From Verrucomicrobiales bacterium (GTDB lineage Bacteria > Verrucomicrobiota > Verrucomicrobiia > Verrucomicrobiales > DEV007): a stretch of 64,000 nt of DNA. The stretch covers positions 62,001 through 126,000 of the forward strand of contig JARGPJ010000004.1 in NCBI GenBank assembly GCA_029212615.1, read 5' to 3'. Below, in pieces: positions 59,626 to 64,000 of this stretch; within the stretch, counting starts at the first letter, position 1, and every line of letters starts with the position of its first letter. The translations under genes were made by a program, and so were the position numbers. The notes beneath the pieces are model-generated. The model ran no database searches. It saw only the letters and a program-made list of their open reading frames with translations, and was not told the origin of the DNA.

Positions 59626-60912
59626 ATGAAGATCGATACAGACATCACCCGCCGCCGCTTTGTGAATAACGCGGCTAAATCCTTCCTCGGCGTCAGTGCC
59701 CTTTCTGCGATGCCTTTCGGCCTCCGCGGAGCAGGTGAAGGAGCTTCTCACCTCAAGCAGGAGGCTACCGCGAAGCGTGTCATTTACCTCTACATGAACG
59801 GGGGAATGTCTCACCTTGATACTTTTGACCCGAAGAAAAACGTGGAGGTCATGGGCGAGACGAACCAGATCAAAACGAAAGTGGATGATGTTTTCTTCGG
59901 GAATCACATTCCGAAGCTTGCGAAGCAGGCCGACAAGCTGGCGGTGATCCGTTCGATGACGTCGACTCAGGGCGCACACCGCCAGGGCGAGTACTACATG
60001 CGCACGAGCTACACGCTTCGCAGTTCGATTATTCATCCGGCGATGGGTGCGTGGATGACTCGTCTCAAGGGGGATACCGGTTCTGACATTCCACCCAATG
60101 TTCTCATTGGAACGGACTCACGACATCCCGGTGCCGGTTTCATGGAGAGCCGCCTCGCCCCGCTCGCGATCCGTGATCCTGAAGGCGGACTGTCGAACGT
60201 TAAAATGCGTTCCGGCATTTCCGGAGAGCGGTTTCAGTTTCACCGGGAGCTTTCGCAAAAGCTCGATGCGCCTTTTGTGGAGCGCTACAATCACAAAAAT
60301 GTTCGCGCCTACACCGACATGTATGAGGATGCGATCAGGCTCATGAAGAGTAAAGATCTCGCGGCCTTCGATTTGTCTTTGGAGAAAGAGAATCTCCGCG
60401 AGCGCTATGGGCGCAATGCCTTTGGCCAGGGTTGCCTTCTTGCCCGCCGTCTTCTTGAAAACGGAGTTCGTTATGCAGAAGTGACTTTCGGCGGGTGGGA
60501 CACCCACAGTGCGAACTTTGTCAGACTTCCTGATCAGGCGAAAACTCTCGACGACGCGCTGTCTGCGCTGCTTGCTGACCTTGAAAACAAGGGAATGCTC
60601 GAGGATACATTGGTCGTTCTCGCCACTGAATTCGGACGTACCCCTGAGATCAATGTGAATGAAGGCCGGGATCACCACCCTGCTTCCTTCAGTTGTGTGG
60701 TCGCCGGAGGCGGCATTAGGGGAGGACAGGTTCTCGGTGAGACAAATGAGACGGCCTCCAAGGCAGTCACCGACACCGTTAAGGTGCCGGATTTGAATGC
60801 AACGATCGGTTATGCTCTCGGCCTTCCGCTCGACGAAGTGGTTTTCTCTCCGAGCATGCGGCCCTTCACTCTCGCGGACAAAGGGCAGCCTCTCGTGGAT
60901 TTGTTCGGCTGA
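59626..60912 (+). CDS. DUF1501 family protein with Tat-type signal
   Basis: A 428-residue exported protein. The N-terminus DITRRRFVNNAAKSFLGVSA is a twin-arginine signal, so it is probably folded before export. The DUF1501 fold shows VIYLYMNGGMSHLDTFDPK, SMTSTQGAHRQGEYYMRT, TFGGWDTHSANF and LATEFGRTPEIN, resembling alkaline-phosphatase/sulfatase-superfamily proteins without the formylglycine motif. It follows the DUF1549/1553 gene, the usual PVC pairing. ATG 59626 is preferred over TTG 59617 because the Tat motif is then near the N-terminus. It is convergent with the haem-binding fusion gene. Confidence 0.9.
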   Translation: MKIDTDITRRRFVNNAAKSFLGVSALSAMPFGLRGAGEGASHLKQEATAKRVIYLYMNGGMSHLDTFDPKKNVEVMGETNQIKTKVDDVFFGNHIPKLAKQADKLAVIRSMTSTQGAHRQGEYYMRTSYTLRSSIIHPAMGAWMTRLKGDTGSDIPPNVLIGTDSRHPGAGFMESRLAPLAIRDPEGGLSNVKMRSGISGERFQFHRELSQKLDAPFVERYNHKNVRAYTDMYEDAIRLMKSKDLAAFDLSLEKENLRERYGRNAFGQGCLLARRLLENGVRYAEVTFGGWDTHSANFVRLPDQAKTLDDALSALLADLENKGMLEDTLVVLATEFGRTPEINVNEGRDHHPASFSCVVAGGGIRGGQVLGETNETASKAVTDTVKVPDLNATIGYALGLPLDEVVFSPSMRPFTLADKGQPLVDLFG

Positions 60913-60947
60913 ATTTCGGTTTCCCGGAGGCGGCAACAGGACCGCGG

Positions 60948-63900
60948 CTATTCAAGCGGATGCTCTTTGAGAAGTTGCTCAGGTGTGTAGAACTGTGTCT
61001 GCTCTTTGGTCGCGGCGCGGACAGCTTTGACCTCCTCCGGAGTGACCATTGAGGCCTGATTGCCCCATGAGTTTCTGACGTAGCTCAGAACGGCGGCAAC
61101 TTCGGCATCGTTGAACATAGCCCCGACCGCAGTCATTGGCGGAACCCCTTTGTCCGGCGAATATGTTTTACCGAGAATTTCGATTTCGCCCCAGAGCCCG
61201 TGCAGGACCAGTTTAATGAGACGCTCCTTGTCCCCTGTTACCCAGGGGCTGCCGGTGATGGGGGGATAAATGTTCTCCACGCCAAGTCCTGTTTCGAGGT
61301 GACAGGTCGAGCAGGAACCCTCTTCGTGCAGGATAAGAAGGCCGAGATCGAGAATGCGTTTGGTCTCTTTGTCCGCCTTGCTCCATACTTCTTTCGTGAC
61401 GTAGTTCTTCGGTTTCGTGGCGCCTTGAAGTTTGCTCGCAAGAAGAGAGTCGGCATCATCGACGATGTCTTCCTTCTTGATGACACCTTCCGCAAAGAGG
61501 GATTCAGCCTCTTCTTTCAAGAGCAGGATGCCGGAGTTCAGCGCATTGCGAATCCACTTGTCGGTCGGCTGTGTTGCGACGGTAAGAAGAATCTCTGCGC
61601 CATCGCGCCCACCCAGCCAGGTCGCGGCGGAGAGGGACTCAAGCCGGACGCGGGGATGGCTGTCGACCGCTGCCTTCATGAGGATTGCCCGGGGATCGTC
61701 GAGGAGGTGCAAACAGTGACGCACGACACGCACTGCCCCGGCGCGTACCCGATGATCTTTTGCCGCGAGGCATTGCCCGATCAGCTCGGTAGAGGGCTGT
61801 TGATGGCCCCACGTCGCCCAGAGAGACTCGAGGACGAGGCGTTCGTTGTCTGCATTTTCCGCGGCAAATGCTTTTGCTGCTGCGATGACTTCTTCGGGGT
61901 CCCTTCCGCGTAGTTCACGCTGGGAGCGTTTCCGTGCGTTGATCTCCGTGAGCTTGAGGTTTTCGAATAAGGTCGCGATCTCAGCGCCGGCGATATCGGG
62001 TGCTTCGACGAGTGGCCGCGATGGATAAGTGATCCGGTAGATGCGTCCATAGTCGCTTGTTCTGAGCGGATCGCGTGCGCTGTGCTGCATGTGACCGATC
62101 AAGGTGTTGTGCCAATCGATAAAGTAGAGGCTGCCGTCAGGTCCCAGTTCGAGGTCGGCGGGGCGGAAATTTCCGTCTGTTGAAACGATGAGATCCTGAC
62201 GGTGCTTGCCCTTGATCTCCACGCCATCTTCGACGGTGTCGTACTGCTTGATACCGAGGAAGCCGATCGTGTTGCAGTAGAGGTAGTCCCCTTGCACTTC
62301 GTCCGGGAAGTGGCTTGAGATGAGGAATTCCGACCCGGAGCTGGGACGGGTATGGTGCTCATAGTTGAATTTTGATACTTTCGGAATTTCGAAGGCGTGT
62401 GGCACTTTCATCGAGTAGCCGAGCATCCAGTATTGGTTTCCTCCTGAGGCGTCATTGAGAAAACTCTGGCCGTAATCATCGTGAGCGACGCCCCAGGGAT
62501 TGGAAACGTCCGACTGAAAGACGCGTTCGACTTTCCAGGACTTCGGATCGAAGCGCCAGGCACCGCCGTCGGTCATGCGTTGAGGGCCCCAGGGAGTTTC
62601 GACCTGCGAGTGGAGGAAACGTCCCTCGCACATGAAGATACCGCCGCCATGATCGACATCGAAGGCGGAGATGGCGTGGTGGGTGTCGTGGGGATCGAAA
62701 CCGTCGAGGAGGTATTCCTTCGTGTCCGCCTTCCCGTCCCCGTCGGTGTCTTTGTGCAGAGTGAGGTAGGGCTCCTCCGAGATGTAGACCCCTTCGGGTG
62801 CGAGATCAAAACCGATCGGGATGTGGAGTTTGTCAGCGAAAACGGTCTCTTTGTCAGCCCGGCCATCTCCATCGGTGTCTTCGTAAATGAGAAGCATGTC
62901 ATTCGGCATCGGGCCGCCCGGCTTATAGTGCGGGTAGCTCTTTACCGTCGAAACCCAGAGACGTCCCTCATTGTCGAACCGCATCTGCGCGGGATTGCCG
63001 AGGTTTGGAAACTCCTGCTCTGTCGCAAAGACGGAAACTTCATAGCCTTCGGGGAGGGTGAATTTTTGAAGGGCTTCCTTTTCCATGAGAAAATCCGGGG
63101 AGCCGTTCTTCTCGCTGACCTGGTAGTTTGTCTCGACCTGGCTGAGCGGGCGGGTATTGGAATCATCGACTTCAAGTGAATCGGAATCTCCCCTCGCAAT
63201 GGCCCAGATATTCCGGTCCCGCAGCACCGTCATCTGACGAATTTTCTCAATCTCTTCGGGATAGTTGAAGTTGCCGTAGGGAGTCCAGCGCCCTCCATAG
63301 GCATGCACTCCGTTGAGCATGCGGTAGTCATTTCGCCAGAACCATGACTTGTCGTAGATCGCCTGGCGAAGGAGTCCTCCATCGGCATCGACTTCTGCTT
63401 CTTTTCCGAAAAGCTCTTTCACGAGGATGGGGGCGATCTCCTTGTACCCTTCACCGGAGAGGTGGACGCCGTTGATGGTCATGCCGGAATCACCAGCCTC
63501 CTTAAAGCGTTCACTCGTCGGAGAGTAGAGATCGATCGCGGGAATCCCTTTTTCCTTTGCCACGGCTGTCACTGCTTCGGCATAGAGTGAGAGCAGCTCG
63601 TTGCGTTCTTCGGCATCAGGGAGGTGGAATTGGGGAAGTTGCTCCATCGCGACCGGAGTCACGAGGATAAGTCGGGGTGGCGTTTCTTTTCCGCTGTAGG
63701 AGCGGGAAAGGGTGTGGTCAACGAAAGCACCGAGTTCGGCTTTGAAATTCCCAACGCCGTAGCGGCCATCAAATGATTCGTTGAATCCGAAGAAGGCAAC
63801 GATGGTATCCGCTTCGATGATGGTGAGCCATTCATCCGGAGTGGGGTAGTGGCCTTTGCCAAAGTGCTCGTTGATTTCGGGTCGGAATTTTTCGGCACCC

Positions 63901-64000
63901 GGAAACGCCCAGGGGTTGGGTTGACCGGCTTCCGGGCGAAACGCGGGGGTGTGGCCCGGGAATCCCATGTTTCGGAAAGTGATCTCTTTGTCAGGAAACT
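60948..64000 (-). CDS. PVC-type haem-binding CxxCH protein with SGNH, dehydrogenase-propeller and HEAT parts; 5' end beyond window
   Basis: Open to the right edge (at least 1016 codons), so the N-terminus is missing. Upstream of the first internal ATG (63968) the frame reads FPDKEITFRNMGFPGHT, matching the second block of SGNH hydrolases; block I lies off-window. The SGNH part includes AFFGFNESF and VHLSGEGYKEIAP. Then a PVC membrane-bound-dehydrogenase propeller (AQMRFDNEGRLWVSTVKSYP, LIYEDTDGDGRADKE), helical HEAT-like repeats (~670-830) and a C-terminal cytochrome c with CSTCHLETGLG (haem). It is probably periplasmic, oxidising a sugar-like substrate and passing electrons to its own haem. 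Confidence 0.88.
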   Translation of the reverse strand, partial: FPDKEITFRNMGFPGHTPAFRPEAGQPNPWAFPGAEKFRPEINEHFGKGHYPTPDEWLTIIEADTIVAFFGFNESFDGRYGVGNFKAELGAFVDHTLSRSYSGKETPPRLILVTPVAMEQLPQFHLPDAEERNELLSLYAEAVTAVAKEKGIPAIDLYSPTSERFKEAGDSGMTINGVHLSGEGYKEIAPILVKELFGKEAEVDADGGLLRQAIYDKSWFWRNDYRMLNGVHAYGGRWTPYGNFNYPEEIEKIRQMTVLRDRNIWAIARGDSDSLEVDDSNTRPLSQVETNYQVSEKNGSPDFLMEKEALQKFTLPEGYEVSVFATEQEFPNLGNPAQMRFDNEGRLWVSTVKSYPHYKPGGPMPNDMLLIYEDTDGDGRADKETVFADKLHIPIGFDLAPEGVYISEEPYLTLHKDTDGDGKADTKEYLLDGFDPHDTHHAISAFDVDHGGGIFMCEGRFLHSQVETPWGPQRMTDGGAWRFDPKSWKVERVFQSDVSNPWGVAHDDYGQSFLNDASGGNQYWMLGYSMKVPHAFEIPKVSKFNYEHHTRPSSGSEFLISSHFPDEVQGDYLYCNTIGFLGIKQYDTVEDGVEIKGKHRQDLIVSTDGNFRPADLELGPDGSLYFIDWHNTLIGHMQHSARDPLRTSDYGRIYRITYPSRPLVEAPDIAGAEIATLFENLKLTEINARKRSQRELRGRDPEEVIAAAKAFAAENADNERLVLESLWATWGHQQPSTELIGQCLAAKDHRVRAGAVRVVRHCLHLLDDPRAILMKAAVDSHPRVRLESLSAATWLGGRDGAEILLTVATQPTDKWIRNALNSGILLLKEEAESLFAEGVIKKEDIVDDADSLLASKLQGATKPKNYVTKEVWSKADKETKRILDLGLLILHEEGSCSTCHLETGLGVENIYPPITGSPWVTGDKERLIKLVLHGLWGEIEILGKTYSPDKGVPPMTAVGAMFNDAEVAAVLSYVRNSWGNQASMVTPEEVKAVRAATKEQTQFYTPEQLLKEHPLE

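Overview
The window looks like chromosome of a Verrucomicrobiota bacterium (PVC superphylum, probably Verrucomicrobiales-like). The evidence is the mix of secreted type I sulfatases, a DUF1549/DUF1553 plus DUF1501 pair, a PVC-type haem-binding CxxCH protein fused to an SGNH module, DUF1080 and PQQ-propeller proteins, and mostly weak or absent Shine-Dalgarno sites. No phage, plasmid, CRISPR array or intact insertion sequence was found. The taxonomic call is inference from gene content; no marker phylogeny was possible.

Layout. 1-5254 (minus): a truncated exported protein, a membrane-anchored unknown, an SNase-like nuclease, aspS, a coiled-coil zinc-ribbon protein and a DUF1802 protein. 5388-6240 (plus): tRNA-His followed closely by rnc. 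6438-10755 (minus): M24 aminopeptidase, enolase-superfamily enzyme, gluconokinase and GT9 glycosyltransferase. 10857-14525 (plus): a sigma54-type regulator with a degenerate receiver, and a Cache-HAMP class III cyclase. 14534-19745 (minus): a Ser/Thr kinase, a Pycsar-effector-like (DUF5706) membrane protein, a 793-residue exported unknown and a secreted phosphodiesterase-type enzyme. 20091-29968: an H-type lectin-like protein, a SpoU methyltransferase, a sulfatase, an esterase, an SMP-30 lactonase, a cytochrome c/PA14-like protein with a propeller partner, a VOC protein and a PQQ propeller. 29969-31646: two repeat-bearing spacers flanking an SH3-like protein. 31647-36165 (minus): a tightly coupled DUF1080, sulfatase-sialidase fusion and sulfatase operon. 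36263-46547: a membrane protein, L,D-transpeptidase, CorA, dnaE, a frameshifted kinase-like gene, a PQQ propeller and a cell-wall amidase. 46720-51191 (plus): valS, a LuxR regulator and an SDR protein. 51207-54992 (minus): FAD oxidoreductase, GNAT, D-Ala-D-Ala carboxypeptidase and trpC. 55131-60912 (plus): tRNA-Gly, prmA, PIN-TRAM protein, DUF1549/1553 and DUF1501. 60948-64000 (minus): the PVC haem-binding fusion protein, cut by the window edge.

Taken together the accessory genes describe an outward-facing, polysaccharide-degrading lifestyle (sulfatases, sialidase-like and DUF1080 modules, lactonase, acid-sugar-type enolase, gluconokinase), set among housekeeping translation, replication and cell-wall genes. 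The most unusual stretch is 10.8-19.8 kb. It places a regulator whose phosphoacceptor Asp is Glu, a sensor cyclase lacking the usual substrate Lys, a kinase, and a PycTM-like membrane protein translationally coupled to exported proteins of unknown function side by side. Other noteworthy signals are a 144-bp tandem duplication of REP-like sequence, a dispersed hairpin family with one copy in frame inside dnaE, a sulfatase whose signal peptide lacks a canonical start codon, and two tRNA genes each followed by a GGAGG-led gene with a non-ATG start.
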